Shown here: positions 25,360 to 34,313 of the stretch, piece by piece | How positions within the stretch are numbered: position 1 is the stretch's first letter | How the letters are laid out: each line of letters starts with the position of its first letter | NCBI RefSeq assembly: GCF_900109995.1 | Contig: NZ_FOCB01000023.1 | Coordinates: 1 to 44,422, forward strand | Length of the DNA: 44,422 bases | From: Pseudomonas sp. ok272 | GTDB taxonomy: Bacteria; Pseudomonadota; Gammaproteobacteria; Pseudomonadales; Pseudomonadaceae | Reading direction: 5' to 3' | Position numbers and translations under genes: made by a program | Notes under the pieces: generated by a model | Seen by the model: only the letters and a program-made list of their open reading frames with translations | Database searches by the model: none | What the model was told of the DNA's origin: nothing

Positions 25360-25375
25360 GCGCCGCCACCGCACG

Positions 25376-25403
25376 CTGTGGCGAGCAAGCTCGCTCGCCA
25401 CAG
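25376..25403. terminator. Perfect 11-bp hairpin between convergent cupin gene and mmsB
   Basis: CTGTGGCGAGC (25376-25386) pairs perfectly with GCTCGCCACAG (25393-25403) around a 6-base loop. It is a REP relative and lies between converging genes, so it may end transcription from both sides, although it has no T-run. Confidence 0.6.
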
Positions 25404-25439
25404 ATGCCCTCTCAATGCCTAAACGCAAGCATGGTGCCC

Positions 25440-26327
25440 TTACTGCGGCTTGCGATAGCTGTTGATGATGGCCGAGAAATCCTGGCCGCCTTCGCCGCGC
25501 TGGCTCATCGCCTGGTACAACTGCTGGGCCACCGCGCCGAGTACCACCGGCTGGTGGGCCTGGCGCGCCGCTTCGGTGGCCAGGCCCAGGTCCTTGAGCA
25601 TCAGCTCGGCGCCAAAACCGCCGGTGTAGCCCCGCGAGGCGGGGGCCGTTTCGACGACACCCGGCCACGGGTTGTACAGCTCCGAACTCCAGCAACGCCC
25701 CGTCGAGCTGTTGATGATGCCCGCCAGCACGCGGGTATCGATCCCCAGGGCATCGCCCAGGGCCATGGCTTCGCTGGTGCCGACCATGGAGATGGCCAGC
25801 AGCAGGTTGTTGCAGATCTTGGCGATTTGCCCGGTCCCGACCGGACCGCAGTGCACGATGTTGCGGCCCATCTGCGCCAGCACCGGTTGCAGGGTGGCGA
25901 ACAGTTCCGGTGGCGCGCCGACCATGAAGGTCAGGGTCCCCGCCGCCGCGCCGCCGGTGCCGCCGGAGACCGGCGCATCGGCCATGCTCACGCCCTGCTT
26001 TTCGGCAGCGGCAGCCACGTCACGGGCGGTCTGCGGGTCGATGGTGCTGCAATCCACTGCCGGCACGCCCTTGCCGATCCCCGCCAGCACGCCGTCTTCA
26101 CCCAGCCAGACGCTGCGCACATGCACGGCCGCCGGCAACATGGTGATCACCAGCTCCGCGCCCTGCGCCGCTTCGCGGGCCGAGGCGCTGATGTGCCCAC
26201 CCAATTGCGCCAGCTCGGCCAGCACGGCCTGGTTGAGGTCCACCAGGTTCAACGCGTGCCCAGCCTTGATCAGGTTGCGCGCCATCGGTGCGCCCATGTT
26301 GCCCAGGCCGATAAATGCGATTTTCAT
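25440..26327 (-). CDS. mmsB: 3-Hydroxyisobutyrate dehydrogenase
   Basis: This 295-residue NAD-dependent dehydrogenase has the Rossmann start IAFIGLGNMGAPMARNLIKAGH, the substrate motif DAPVSGGTGGAAAGTLTFMVG and the catalytic-lysine segment GQIAKICNNLL. It oxidises 3-hydroxyisobutyrate to methylmalonate semialdehyde in valine breakdown. It follows mmsA by 10 bp, and its ribosome site (GAGGAA) overlaps the mmsA stop, so the two are one operon. Confidence 0.94.
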   Translation of the reverse strand: MKIAFIGLGNMGAPMARNLIKAGHALNLVDLNQAVLAELAQLGGHISASAREAAQGAELVITMLPAAVHVRSVWLGEDGVLAGIGKGVPAVDCSTIDPQTARDVAAAAEKQGVSMADAPVSGGTGGAAAGTLTFMVGAPPELFATLQPVLAQMGRNIVHCGPVGTGQIAKICNNLLLAISMVGTSEAMALGDALGIDTRVLAGIINSSTGRCWSSELYNPWPGVVETAPASRGYTGGFGAELMLKDLGLATEAARQAHQPVVLGAVAQQLYQAMSQRGEGGQDFSAIINSYRKPQ

Positions 26328-26337
26328 GTCGGTTTCC

Positions 26338-27864
26338 TCAACGCAGGTTGATGGTGGTGTTCACACCGTCGTTGACGCTGTCATCGTCGAACCAGCGGCT
26401 GGTGACGGTTTTGGTCTGAGTGTAGAACTGCACCACTTGCTTGCCATACGGGCCGAGGTCGCCGAGCTTGGAGCCACGCGAACCGGTGAAGCTGAAGAAC
26501 GGCACCGGCACCGGGATCGGGATGTTGATGCCGACCTGGCCGACGTCGATTTCGCTCTGGAACTTGCGTGCCGCCGCGCCGCTCTGGGTGAACAGGCCGG
26601 TGCCGTTGCCGAACGGGTTGGCGTTGACCAGCGCAATGGCCTGGTCGAGGGTATCGACTTCCAGCACCACCAGCACCGGGCCGAAGATTTCCTGGGTGTA
26701 GATCTGCATCTGGGTGGTCACGCCGGAGAACAGGGTCGGGCCGACGAAGTTGCCTTGCTCGAAGCCCGGGACGCTGATCTGGCGACCGTCCAGCTCCAGC
26801 GTGGCGCCTTCCTTGATGCCGCTTTCGATCAGGTCGAGGATCCGCGCCTTGGCGCGCTTGGAGATCACCGGCCCGACATCGGTGCCGGGCTCGCTGCCGG
26901 CGTTGACCTTGAGCTTTTGCGCCAGCGCCTTGAGGTCCGGCAGCCATTGCTTGGCCGCGCCCACCAGCACCACCACCGAGGTGGCCATGCAGCGCTGGCC
27001 AGCGGCACCAAACCCGGCGCCGACCAGGGCGTTGAGGGTTTGCTCGCGGTTGGCATCGGGCAGCACCACTGCATGGTTCTTGGCGCCCATCATCGATTGC
27101 ACGCGCTTGCCGTGCTGGCCGGCCAGGTCATAGACGTGGGTGCCGACAGCGGTCGAACCGACGAACGACACGGCCTTGATGTCCTTGTGGGTGCACAGCG
27201 CGTCGACCACCTCCTTGCCACCGTGGACCACGTTGAGCACGCCCGCCGGGACGCCCGCCTCGATCGCCAGCTCCACCAGCATCATGGTCGACAGCGGGTC
27301 CTGCTCCGAGGGCTTGAGCACGAAGGTGTTGCCGCAGGCGATGGCCATCGGGAACATCCACAGCGGGATCATCGCCGGGAAGTTGAACGGAGTAATACCG
27401 GCGCACACACCGATCGGCTGGCGCAGGGTGTAGGTGTCGACGCCACCGGCGACGTTCTCGGCGAACTCGCCCATTTGCAGGGTGCCGATGGAGCAGGCGT
27501 GTTCGACCACTTCCAGGCCGCGGAAGATGTCGCCTTCCGCGTCGGCGATGGTCTTGCCCTGCTCGGCGCTCAGGACCACGGCGATGCGCTTGGAGTGCTC
27601 GCGAATCAACGCCTGGAGCTTGAGCATGATGCGCATCCGCGCGCCAATCGGCGTCAGCTTCCAGGTCTGGAAGGCGCGATGGGCGGCATCGATGGCGGCA
27701 GCCACTTCGCCCTGGGTGGCAAACGGCACCTTGGCCAGGACTTGCTGGGTCGCTGGGTTGACGATGTCGTGCCACTCGGCGGTCTTGGACTCGACCCACT
27801 CGCCATTGATCAGCAGCTTGACCTTTTGCACGGTGGTTTCGTTGGGCGTAAGCGATGCGTTCAT
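26338..27864 (-). CDS. mmsA: Methylmalonate-semialdehyde dehydrogenase (CoA-acylating)
   Basis: This 508-residue aldehyde dehydrogenase has the NAD-binding and catalytic segments of MmsA, including GAAGQRCMATSVVVLVG with the nucleophilic Cys, and FVGPTLFSGVTTQMQIYTQEIFGPVL. It converts methylmalonate semialdehyde to propionyl-CoA, and malonate semialdehyde to acetyl-CoA, in valine degradation. It precedes mmsB in one operon, and GGAG lies just before the ATG at 27864. The LysR gene at 27990 is divergent and is the likely regulator. Confidence 0.95.
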   Translation of the reverse strand: MNASLTPNETTVQKVKLLINGEWVESKTAEWHDIVNPATQQVLAKVPFATQGEVAAAIDAAHRAFQTWKLTPIGARMRIMLKLQALIREHSKRIAVVLSAEQGKTIADAEGDIFRGLEVVEHACSIGTLQMGEFAENVAGGVDTYTLRQPIGVCAGITPFNFPAMIPLWMFPMAIACGNTFVLKPSEQDPLSTMMLVELAIEAGVPAGVLNVVHGGKEVVDALCTHKDIKAVSFVGSTAVGTHVYDLAGQHGKRVQSMMGAKNHAVVLPDANREQTLNALVGAGFGAAGQRCMATSVVVLVGAAKQWLPDLKALAQKLKVNAGSEPGTDVGPVISKRAKARILDLIESGIKEGATLELDGRQISVPGFEQGNFVGPTLFSGVTTQMQIYTQEIFGPVLVVLEVDTLDQAIALVNANPFGNGTGLFTQSGAAARKFQSEIDVGQVGINIPIPVPVPFFSFTGSRGSKLGDLGPYGKQVVQFYTQTKTVTSRWFDDDSVNDGVNTTINLR

Positions 27865-27989
27865 GGGGGTCTCCGGCGCTTATTGTTATGGGGGGAGCCA
27901 AGGCGAGCAGCGTGCCTTGGTGATTGAACTGTTTTTGGAGTATAGATGTGCAAACTTCTAATAAGAACGCACATAAAAGCCGGTCCAAC

Positions 27990-28937
27990 ATGCAAAAAAA
28001 CATCACATCGCTGGGCTCCCTGAACTGGGACGACCTGAAGTTTTTCCTGGAAGTGGCCCGTACCCGCAAGGCCAGCACGGCGGCCAAGCGCCTGGCCGTG
28101 GATTACACCACCGTGTCGCGGCGCATCAGCTCGCTGGAGGGCGCGCTGGGCACGTTGCTGTTCGAGAAGTCGCGGACCAACGGCTTCGTCCTGACCGCCG
28201 AAGGCCAGCGTTTGCTGGGGTACGCCGAGTCGATTGAAAGCACCTTGCACATGGCGTGCGAGCAGGTGTCGGGGTCGGGCGTGGCGCTCTCGGGTCATGT
28301 GCGGATGGGCTGCACCGAGGGCTTCGGCAGCTTTTTCATCACCCCGCAACTCAGCCACTTCGTCGATGCCTATCCGGCAATCTCGGTGGACATCCTGCCG
28401 CTGCCGCACTTCATCAGCCTGTCCAAGCGCGAGGCCGACATCGTCATCGCCCTGGAACGCCCGGAACACGGCCCCTACGTGTGCTGCAAGCTGTGCGACT
28501 ACCGCTTGCAGCTGTACGCGACCCAGGATTACCTCGATCAACACCCGCCGATCCGCCAGCCGGCAGACCTGGCGCGCCATCAATTCATCAGTTACGTCGA
28601 CGACCTGGCGTTCAGCTCCGAGTTGCTGTACCTGGCCAACGTACTGCCCGGCGCCAGCGCCAACCTGCGCAGCACCAGCGTGATCGCACAGTTCGTCGCG
28701 GCGCAGCAAGGACGTTCGCTGGCAATCCTGCCGTGCTTCCTGGCGGCCCAGGACCCACGGTTGCTGCCGGTACTGGCGCAAGAGGTCACTATCACGCGGC
28801 AGTTCTGGATGTACTGCCGCGAAGACCTGCGCAAGCTCAAGCGGATCACCCTGTTGTGGGATTACATCAGGGAAGTTACCGAGCTGAATCAAGGGTTGTT
28901 GATGGGTGAGACACGGGAGCTTCGGTTTGTAGACTGA
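27990..28937 (+). CDS. LysR-family regulator of mmsAB (likely)
   Basis: This 315-residue LysR protein has an N-terminal winged helix (LNWDDLKFFLEVARTRKASTAAKRLAVDYTTVSRRISSLEGALGTLLFEKSRTNGFVLTAEGQRLL, about residues 10-75) and a LysR effector domain. It is divergent from mmsA across a short gap, so it probably controls valine breakdown. It differs from the AraC-type MmsR of P. aeruginosa. The ATG at 27990 is chosen because the DNA-binding domain begins soon after; an ATG at 27924 would add about 22 residues. Confidence 0.88.
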   Translation: MQKNITSLGSLNWDDLKFFLEVARTRKASTAAKRLAVDYTTVSRRISSLEGALGTLLFEKSRTNGFVLTAEGQRLLGYAESIESTLHMACEQVSGSGVALSGHVRMGCTEGFGSFFITPQLSHFVDAYPAISVDILPLPHFISLSKREADIVIALERPEHGPYVCCKLCDYRLQLYATQDYLDQHPPIRQPADLARHQFISYVDDLAFSSELLYLANVLPGASANLRSTSVIAQFVAAQQGRSLAILPCFLAAQDPRLLPVLAQEVTITRQFWMYCREDLRKLKRITLLWDYIREVTELNQGLLMGETRELRFVD

Positions 28938-29031
28938 GGTGTGGCCTTCAACATAACCTTCTCCCCCCCTTGCCTGCGCCGAATCGGTGCGCAGTTCGCG
29001 GGGTGCCTCTTGGGTTTTTTACCTGTTTGGC

Positions 29032-29080
29032 TTGCCCGGCACATATGGATAGCCGTATATTCGGATAACTATATATCCAG
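29032..29080 (+). promoter_or_regulatory. Putative ars promoter and ArsR operator
   Basis: TTGCCC (29032-29037) and GTATAT (29055-29060) are 17 bp apart and could be the promoter. AT-rich dyad-like sequence overlaps the -10: GGATA at 29047 and 29063 and TATCC at 29074-29078. ArsR repressors bind near the promoter in this way. The arsR ATG is at 29091. The call rests on pattern only. Confidence 0.4.
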
Positions 29081-29090
29081 AGCCACTTCC

Positions 29091-29438
29091 ATGCTCAATC
29101 CCGCCGCCGTCTTCAAATGCCTGTCCGATGAAACTCGCGTACGGGCCACCCTGCTCATCACCCGCGAAGGCGAGTTATGTGTGTGTGAACTGGTCTGTGC
29201 CTTGGACGACAGTCAGCCCAAGGTCTCTCGCCACCTCGCACAGTTACGCGGGTGCGGCCTGCTGCTCGACCGGCGCCAGGGACAATGGGTGTACTACCGG
29301 CTCAACCCTGACCTGCCAACGTGGGTGCGCGACGTGCTTGAGACAACCTTGATCGCCAACGCCGATTGGCTGGATGAAAACAGCACTCGACTCAACGCCA
29401 TGGGCGACCGCCCGCTCAACACCGCCGCCTGCTGCTGA
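29091..29438 (+). CDS. arsR: ArsR arsenic-responsive repressor
   Basis: This 115-residue ArsR/SmtB winged-helix repressor has the arsenite-binding Cys30-Val-Cys32 motif in ELCVCELVCAL, equivalent to Cys32/Cys34 of E. coli ArsR, and the recognition helix SQPKVSRHLAQLRGCGLL. The C-terminus ends in CC. Arsenite binding would release it from the ars operator. The ATG at 29091 is chosen because the domain starts there; a longer frame from 28941 is upstream non-coding sequence. It is the first gene of arsRBCH. Confidence 0.93.
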   Translation: MLNPAAVFKCLSDETRVRATLLITREGELCVCELVCALDDSQPKVSRHLAQLRGCGLLLDRRQGQWVYYRLNPDLPTWVRDVLETTLIANADWLDENSTRLNAMGDRPLNTAACC

Positions 29439-29461
29439 ACCAGCACCTATCGAGACTTCAC

Positions 29462-30745
29462 ATGCTGAGCGCGCTCGCTATTTTTCTATTCACCATGGTG
29501 CTGGTCATCTGGCAACCCAAGGGCTTGGGTGTTGGCTGGAGTGCCTCGTTGGGGGCTGTTCTGGCGCTGATTGCCGGTGTCGTGACGGTGGGCGATATCC
29601 CCCTGGTATGGGCGATTGTCTGGAATGCCACGACGACATTCATTGCGCTGATCATCATTAGTTTGTTGCTTGATGAGGCGGGTTTCTTCCAATGGGCCGC
29701 GTTGCATGTGGCGCGCTGGGCCAAGGGCGATGGCCGTCGCCTGTTCGCCTTCACGGTACTGCTGGGGGCGGCCGTTTCCGCCCTGTTTGCCAACGATGGG
29801 GCGGCGCTGATTCTGACGCCCATCGTTATCTCAATCCTGCTCGCACTGCGGTTTTCACCCGCCTCTACCTTGGCGTTTGTCATGGCGGCCGGCTTTATTG
29901 CCGACACCGCGAGCCTACCGCTGGTGGTGTCGAATCTCGTCAACATCGTATCGGCTGACTACTTTGGCCTGGGCTTCAGCCAGTACGCCTCGATCATGGT
30001 GCCGGTCAACCTGGTGGCCGTGAGCGCAACGCTCGTTGTGCTGTACGGGTTTTTTCGTCGCGATATACCACGCCGCTACTCGCTGGATGATCTGCAGGAG
30101 CCACGACAGGCCGTGCGCGATCCGTTGACCTTTCGTGTGGGCTGGATCGTTCTGGGGTTGTTGTTGATCGGACTGTTTGCACTGGAGCCGCTGGGTATTC
30201 CGATCAGTGCCATTGCGGCGGCCTGTGCCGCGTTGCTGTTCGCGGTCGCGGCGCGCGGGCACATCATTTCAACCCGACGGGTACTGCGTGAAGCCCCTTG
30301 GCAGGTGGTGATGTTCTCGCTGGGCATGTACCTGGTGGTGTACGGGCTGAAAAACGCCGGACTGACCACCTACCTGACGATGGCCCTGAATCACCTGGCT
30401 GAATTCGGCATCTGGGGCGCCGCGCTGGGGACTGGCCTGCTCACCGCCTTGCTCGCATCGGGGATGAACAACATGCCTACGGTACTGATCGGGGCACTAT
30501 CGATTCAGGCCAGTGATGCCACGGGGGTGGTGCGCGAGGCCATGATCTACGCCAACATTATCGGTTCTGATCTGGGTCCGAAAATCACCCCTATCGGCAG
30601 TTTGGCCACCCTGCTTTGGCTGCATGTCCTGGCGCGCAAAGGCATTCGTATCACCTGGGGTTACTACTTCAAGGTGGGCGTGGTGCTCACGCTGCCGATT
30701 CTGTTCATCACCCTGTCCGCCCTGGCCTTGCGCCTGAGCGTTTAA
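29462..30745 (+). CDS. arsB: Arsenite efflux transporter ArsB
   Basis: This 427-residue inner-membrane protein has about 11-12 hydrophobic segments and ArsB features such as FANDGAALILTPIV and SGMNNMPTVLIGALSIQ, followed by GSDLGPKITPIGSLATLLWLH. It expels arsenite or antimonite using the proton gradient, with or without an ArsA ATPase (none is encoded here). It follows arsR by 23 bp and precedes arsC by 28 bp. Confidence 0.95.
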   Translation: MLSALAIFLFTMVLVIWQPKGLGVGWSASLGAVLALIAGVVTVGDIPLVWAIVWNATTTFIALIIISLLLDEAGFFQWAALHVARWAKGDGRRLFAFTVLLGAAVSALFANDGAALILTPIVISILLALRFSPASTLAFVMAAGFIADTASLPLVVSNLVNIVSADYFGLGFSQYASIMVPVNLVAVSATLVVLYGFFRRDIPRRYSLDDLQEPRQAVRDPLTFRVGWIVLGLLLIGLFALEPLGIPISAIAAACAALLFAVAARGHIISTRRVLREAPWQVVMFSLGMYLVVYGLKNAGLTTYLTMALNHLAEFGIWGAALGTGLLTALLASGMNNMPTVLIGALSIQASDATGVVREAMIYANIIGSDLGPKITPIGSLATLLWLHVLARKGIRITWGYYFKVGVVLTLPILFITLSALALRLSV

Positions 30746-30773
30746 ACCTGTTCGTCTGGCCAGTGGAGTCCCC

Positions 30774-31244
30774 ATGCGCGTTTTGTTTATGTGTACCGCC
30801 AATAGCTGTCGCAGCATCTTGTCCGAAGCCCTGTTCAACCATCTCGCACCGGAAGGCTTCCAGGCAATCAGTGCCGGCAGTTTCCCCAAGGGACAGGTGC
30901 TGCCGCGCACCCTGACCACCCTGCAAGCGGCTGGCATTGCCATCGACGGGTTAAGTAGCAAAGGCAACGACTCTTTTGACAGCAGCCCACCGGACATTGT
31001 CATTACCGTCTGCGATAAGGCGGCCAATGAGACCTGTCCCGTGTACTTCGGGCCGGCACTGAAGGCGCATTGGGGGCTGGAAGATCCGTCGGAGGTGACG
31101 GGTGACGAAGCGACGGTAGCGGCGGCGTTCCACGCCACCCTGGCGCACACTGAAACGCGCTGCCGAGCATTCCTGGCCCTGCCGTTCTCGCAACTGGATC
31201 GCGATGCGCTAGCGCGAGAACTCGAACGTATCAGCACCCTCTAA
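30774..31244 (+). CDS. arsC: Arsenate reductase, LMW-phosphatase/thioredoxin type
   Basis: This 156-residue protein has the low-molecular-weight tyrosine-phosphatase P-loop CTANSCR (Cys7 to Arg13) and the redox cysteine pair Cys80 and Cys88 in TVCDKAANETCPVYFG, which match the Cys10/82/89 triad of thioredoxin-linked ArsC. It reduces arsenate to arsenite for export by ArsB. It is the third gene of the ars operon. Confidence 0.93.
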   Translation: MRVLFMCTANSCRSILSEALFNHLAPEGFQAISAGSFPKGQVLPRTLTTLQAAGIAIDGLSSKGNDSFDSSPPDIVITVCDKAANETCPVYFGPALKAHWGLEDPSEVTGDEATVAAAFHATLAHTETRCRAFLALPFSQLDRDALARELERISTL

Positions 31245-31255
31245 CTGGAGCCCTC

Positions 31256-31951
31256 ATGAGCCATTCACTGCCCAATCTCGACACCACACTCACCCTGCCC
31301 ACCACCCAGGGCAATGAGGCTCCGCACAAGCCACGAATCCTGTTGTTGTACGGTTCCACTCGCACCCGCTCGTTCAGTCGCCTGCTGGTCGAGGAAGCCG
31401 CCCGCCTGCTCGAACACTTCGGTGCCGAGACGCGGATCTTCAACCCGTCCGGCCTGCCGCTACCGGATGACGCACCGAACGATCACCCGAAAGTTCAGGA
31501 GCTGCTCGAACTGATGCAGTGGTCTGAAGGACAGGTGTGGTGTTCGCCGGAGCGCCACGGTGCCATGACTGCCGTGTTCAAGGCGCAAATGGACTGGGTG
31601 CCGCTGGCATTGGGGGCGGTGCGCCCGACGCAAGGGAAAACCCTGGCCGTCATGCAAGTCAGCGGCGGCTCCCAGTCCTTTAATGTGGTGAATCAGCTTC
31701 GCGTGCTGGGCCGCTGGATGCGCATGTTCACGATCCCCAATCAATCTTCCGTGCCCAAGGCTTATCTGGAGTTCGATGACGCCAACCGCATGAAACCCTC
31801 CCCGCTGTACGACCGGGTGGTAGACGTCATGGAAGAGCTGGTGAAGTTCACGCTGCTGCTACGCGACCGCCCGGATCTGGTTGACCGCTACTCGGAACGT
31901 AAAGAGTCCGCCGAAGAGCTGACCCAACGCATGAACCAGCGGTCGATCTGA
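31256..31951 (+). CDS. arsH: ArsH NADPH-dependent FMN reductase
   Basis: This 231-residue flavoprotein has the ArsH signatures KPRILLLYGSTRTRSFSRLLVEEAARLLEHFGAETRIF and QVWCSPERHGAMTAVFKAQMDWVPL. ArsH oxidises trivalent organoarsenicals and adds to arsenic resistance. It is the last gene of the ars operon, 12 bp after arsC, and is convergent with yfiB with only 13 bp between their stop codons. Confidence 0.93.
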   Translation: MSHSLPNLDTTLTLPTTQGNEAPHKPRILLLYGSTRTRSFSRLLVEEAARLLEHFGAETRIFNPSGLPLPDDAPNDHPKVQELLELMQWSEGQVWCSPERHGAMTAVFKAQMDWVPLALGAVRPTQGKTLAVMQVSGGSQSFNVVNQLRVLGRWMRMFTIPNQSSVPKAYLEFDDANRMKPSPLYDRVVDVMEELVKFTLLLRDRPDLVDRYSERKESAEELTQRMNQRSI

Positions 31952-31964
31952 GGCGCTTTGCCGA

Positions 31965-32468
31965 TTAGTCCGCGCTGACCACAATCGCCACCCGGCGATT
32001 TTCGGTGCGTCCGCCTGCGGTCTTGTTCGACGCCACGGGGGCGCTGCTGCCCAGGCCGCGAAACTGGATGTTCGCTTCAGGCATGCCGACGCTGGCCAGC
32101 ACGTCACGCACACTTTCGGCACGCTGCAGGGACAGTTGCTGGTTGTAGGTTTCCTTGCCCGAGGCATCGGTGTGGCCGTCGATGCGCACGCGGTCGATCC
32201 CCGCGCCAAGCAGCGCCTTGCCAATGCGCGAGACGATTTCGCTGCTCTGCGTGTTGAGGGTTTTGACGTCACTGCCAAACAACACCTTGCCCGACAACCC
32301 AAACGCCCAGCCCTCGTCGGTCAGCTCGAAACCTTGCTGCTTGAGCACGGCGATCTGCGCGGCGGTCAGACCCTTTTGCGGGGCGGTCTGGCAGCCGGTC
32401 AGGGCCAGCATGGCCATGAATAGGCTCAGGGCGAGAAAACGAAGGGAACGCTGGGTCAGTGAGAACAA
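31965..32468 (-). CDS. yfiB: OmpA-domain outer-membrane lipoprotein YfiB
   Basis: This 167-residue lipoprotein has a signal peptide ending in the lipobox LTGC (about residue 25) and an OmpA peptidoglycan-binding domain (about residues 50-165, with IDGHTDASGKETYNQQLSLQRAESVRDVL). YfiB senses envelope stress and binds YfiR, freeing YfiN. The start is a TTG at 32468 with AGGAG eight bases before it; the ATG far upstream would fuse unrelated residues, and an internal ATG would remove most of the signal peptide. The ribosome site overlaps the yfiN stop, so the genes are coupled. Confidence 0.9.
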   Translation of the reverse strand: MFSLTQRSLRFLALSLFMAMLALTGCQTAPQKGLTAAQIAVLKQQGFELTDEGWAFGLSGKVLFGSDVKTLNTQSSEIVSRIGKALLGAGIDRVRIDGHTDASGKETYNQQLSLQRAESVRDVLASVGMPEANIQFRGLGSSAPVASNKTAGGRTENRRVAIVVSAD

Positions 32469-32472
32469 GGGG

Positions 32473-33741
32473 TTAGCTCCTGGTTTGAACGTTGGCGGCG
32501 AAGTGCTCCGACTGCGCCGTGTATTGCCCGCCTCGGGAGAGGCGCTTGGCTTGGTACATCGCGGCATCGGCGGCGTTGAGCAGGGCTCCTGGGGTGGCGC
32601 CATGGTCCGGATAAATCGCGATGCCGATACTGAGTGAGGTCAACACGTGGGTGTTGTCCGGCAGTTTCACCGGCAACGCCATACTGCTGATGATCTTGCC
32701 GGCAATGCGCTCGGCGTCTTCGACCTTGTGCAGCGACGACAGCAGCACGGCGAACTCATCGCCGCCCAGACGCGCCACCAGATCCTCTTCGCGCAACTGC
32801 GCACGAACCCGTGTCGCCACGGCGACCAATACCGCATCGCCTGCGGCGTGGCCGTAGCTGTCGTTGATCTCCTTGAACCGGTCGCTGTCCAGAAACAGCA
32901 CCGCTACCCGCTCGCGGTGCTTGCTGGCGTTGCGCAAGGCGCGGATCAAGCGGCCTTCGAAGAACCCGCGATTCGGCAGGCCGGTCAGGCTGTCGTGGCT
33001 GGCCTGGTGCGCCAGGTTTTCATTTTCGCTGCGCAGGTGGGTCTGCCAGGACGCCAGTTCGTCGAGCAGGGCATTGAAGTCGTTGCCCAGGTTGTCCAGC
33101 TCGGCGATCCGCGCAGGCGGCACGCGCCGGTCGAATGCCCGCTCGCTGCGGGCGGCGTGGGCCACTTCGGCCAGGCGGCTCAACGGACCGGTGATGCCTT
33201 GCAACTGGCGCCGGGCCAAGTACAAGGCCAGCCAGGCACTCAGGGCGGTGCACAGGATGATCCCGGCCAACCCGCTGAGCAGGAACCGCATCAGGCTGGC
33301 ACCATGCCCGGTGAGCAGGACGCTGCCGATGATCTGGTCCTGATGCAGGATCGGCAGGTTGATGGGCTTTTCCAGGAAGGTGCGGGCCAGTTGCATTTCC
33401 AACTGGGTCACCAGGCCGGTTTCCGGGCGCTGCCATTGCGCCAACAGGTGGCCCTGGTCATCGAACACCCGGGCGTCGGCCACTTCTTCGGTGGAGGCGA
33501 TCATCTCCAACGCCTCGGTCGCGGCAGTCTGGTCGTTGAAGACCACGGCCGCTTCCACGGTGTAACTGATGGAGCGTGCAATCAACTGCAGGTTGTGATC
33601 GGCGTATACCCGCAACGCCAACACGCCCAGCAGGGTCAGGGACACGCTGGCCATGGTCACGGCCACCAGGGCGACCACCAGGTTGCCACGGCCGATCACC
33701 GAACGCAGGGTCAGACGCTTACCGGGCCTGAGCAGGCTCAT
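32473..33741 (-). CDS. yfiN: YfiN (TpbB-like) membrane diguanylate cyclase
   Basis: This 422-residue inner-membrane protein makes c-di-GMP. It has a transmembrane segment near residues 20-45, a periplasmic CHASE8-like domain to about 150, a second transmembrane segment (about 152-178), a HAMP linker (180-235) and a GGDEF domain with the GGDEF motif at 326-330. The inhibitory site RxxD is present as REED at 317-320. YfiR in the periplasm represses it. The ATG at 33741 overlaps the yfiR stop by ATGA. Confidence 0.93.
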   Translation of the reverse strand: MSLLRPGKRLTLRSVIGRGNLVVALVAVTMASVSLTLLGVLALRVYADHNLQLIARSISYTVEAAVVFNDQTAATEALEMIASTEEVADARVFDDQGHLLAQWQRPETGLVTQLEMQLARTFLEKPINLPILHQDQIIGSVLLTGHGASLMRFLLSGLAGIILCTALSAWLALYLARRQLQGITGPLSRLAEVAHAARSERAFDRRVPPARIAELDNLGNDFNALLDELASWQTHLRSENENLAHQASHDSLTGLPNRGFFEGRLIRALRNASKHRERVAVLFLDSDRFKEINDSYGHAAGDAVLVAVATRVRAQLREEDLVARLGGDEFAVLLSSLHKVEDAERIAGKIISSMALPVKLPDNTHVLTSLSIGIAIYPDHGATPGALLNAADAAMYQAKRLSRGGQYTAQSEHFAANVQTRS

Positions 33742-34313
33742 GGGTGCACCGCCTTGCGGCGAGAGAGTTGCAGGACGCTGGGGTGAATCCGCACGCCGCT
33801 GCGGGCGACCGAGTCGAGGTTGACCTCGAACGCCACGTGGTTGTCGCTGACCCGCAGACAGAACAGGCTGCCCACCGTGCACGGATCGTCCGCTTCGCTG
33901 ATGCTCAGCACCGGACGCCCGATCAGTGAGGCAAATAACCCGCTGCGCTCATCGGCGGTCAGCTTGCCGATGTAGACCGCATCGCACTCACTGGCAATCG
34001 CCGGATGGTTGGCCAGCAGGCGCCGCACCCGCACGGGACGGCCGGTGGCTTGGGTGGTGCCCTTGACCAAGTCGTCGGTGTACTCGGTAGGGCCGATCAC
34101 GCACAGGCGCAACTGCGCGGGTTCTAACGGCCAGCGGGCGTAACTGAGGATGCCCAGCACCACTTGCGTGACCGCCTTGGCGCGCTGCTCGGCCATGCTT
34201 ACGGAGGCCTCGGGCTGCGCGGATACGGGCAGGTTCACCAAACAGAGCAGGCTGAGCAGCAACAGTCGCTTGTAGCCAACCAGGCGCCCTGTCATCCAGA
34301 CAGCCAGCTTCAT
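33738..34313 (-). CDS. yfiR: YfiR periplasmic repressor of YfiN
   Basis: This 191-residue DUF4154 protein has a signal peptide (about residues 14-33, RLLLLSLLCLVNLPVSA). Its four exported cysteines fall at positions 71, 110, 145 and 152, the numbers known for the two disulfides of P. aeruginosa YfiR, which supports the start at 34313. YfiR holds YfiN inactive, and redox stress or YfiB relieves this. It is the first gene of yfiRNB. Confidence 0.93.
   Translation of the reverse strand: MKLAVWMTGRLVGYKRLLLLSLLCLVNLPVSAQPEASVSMAEQRAKAVTQVVLGILSYARWPLEPAQLRLCVIGPTEYTDDLVKGTTQATGRPVRVRRLLANHPAIASECDAVYIGKLTADERSGLFASLIGRPVLSISEADDPCTVGSLFCLRVSDNHVAFEVNLDSVARSGVRIHPSVLQLSRRKAVHP

Noticed and set aside
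25672..27927. 751-codon open frame opposite mmsA and mmsB
   Set aside because: It is a shadow of GC-rich codons in mmsAB; it shows no domain, is biased in composition and overlaps two clear enzymes.
28941..29090. N-terminal extension of ArsR
   Set aside because: The extra residues match no ArsR; the region carries promoter-like sequence and the family start is at 29091.
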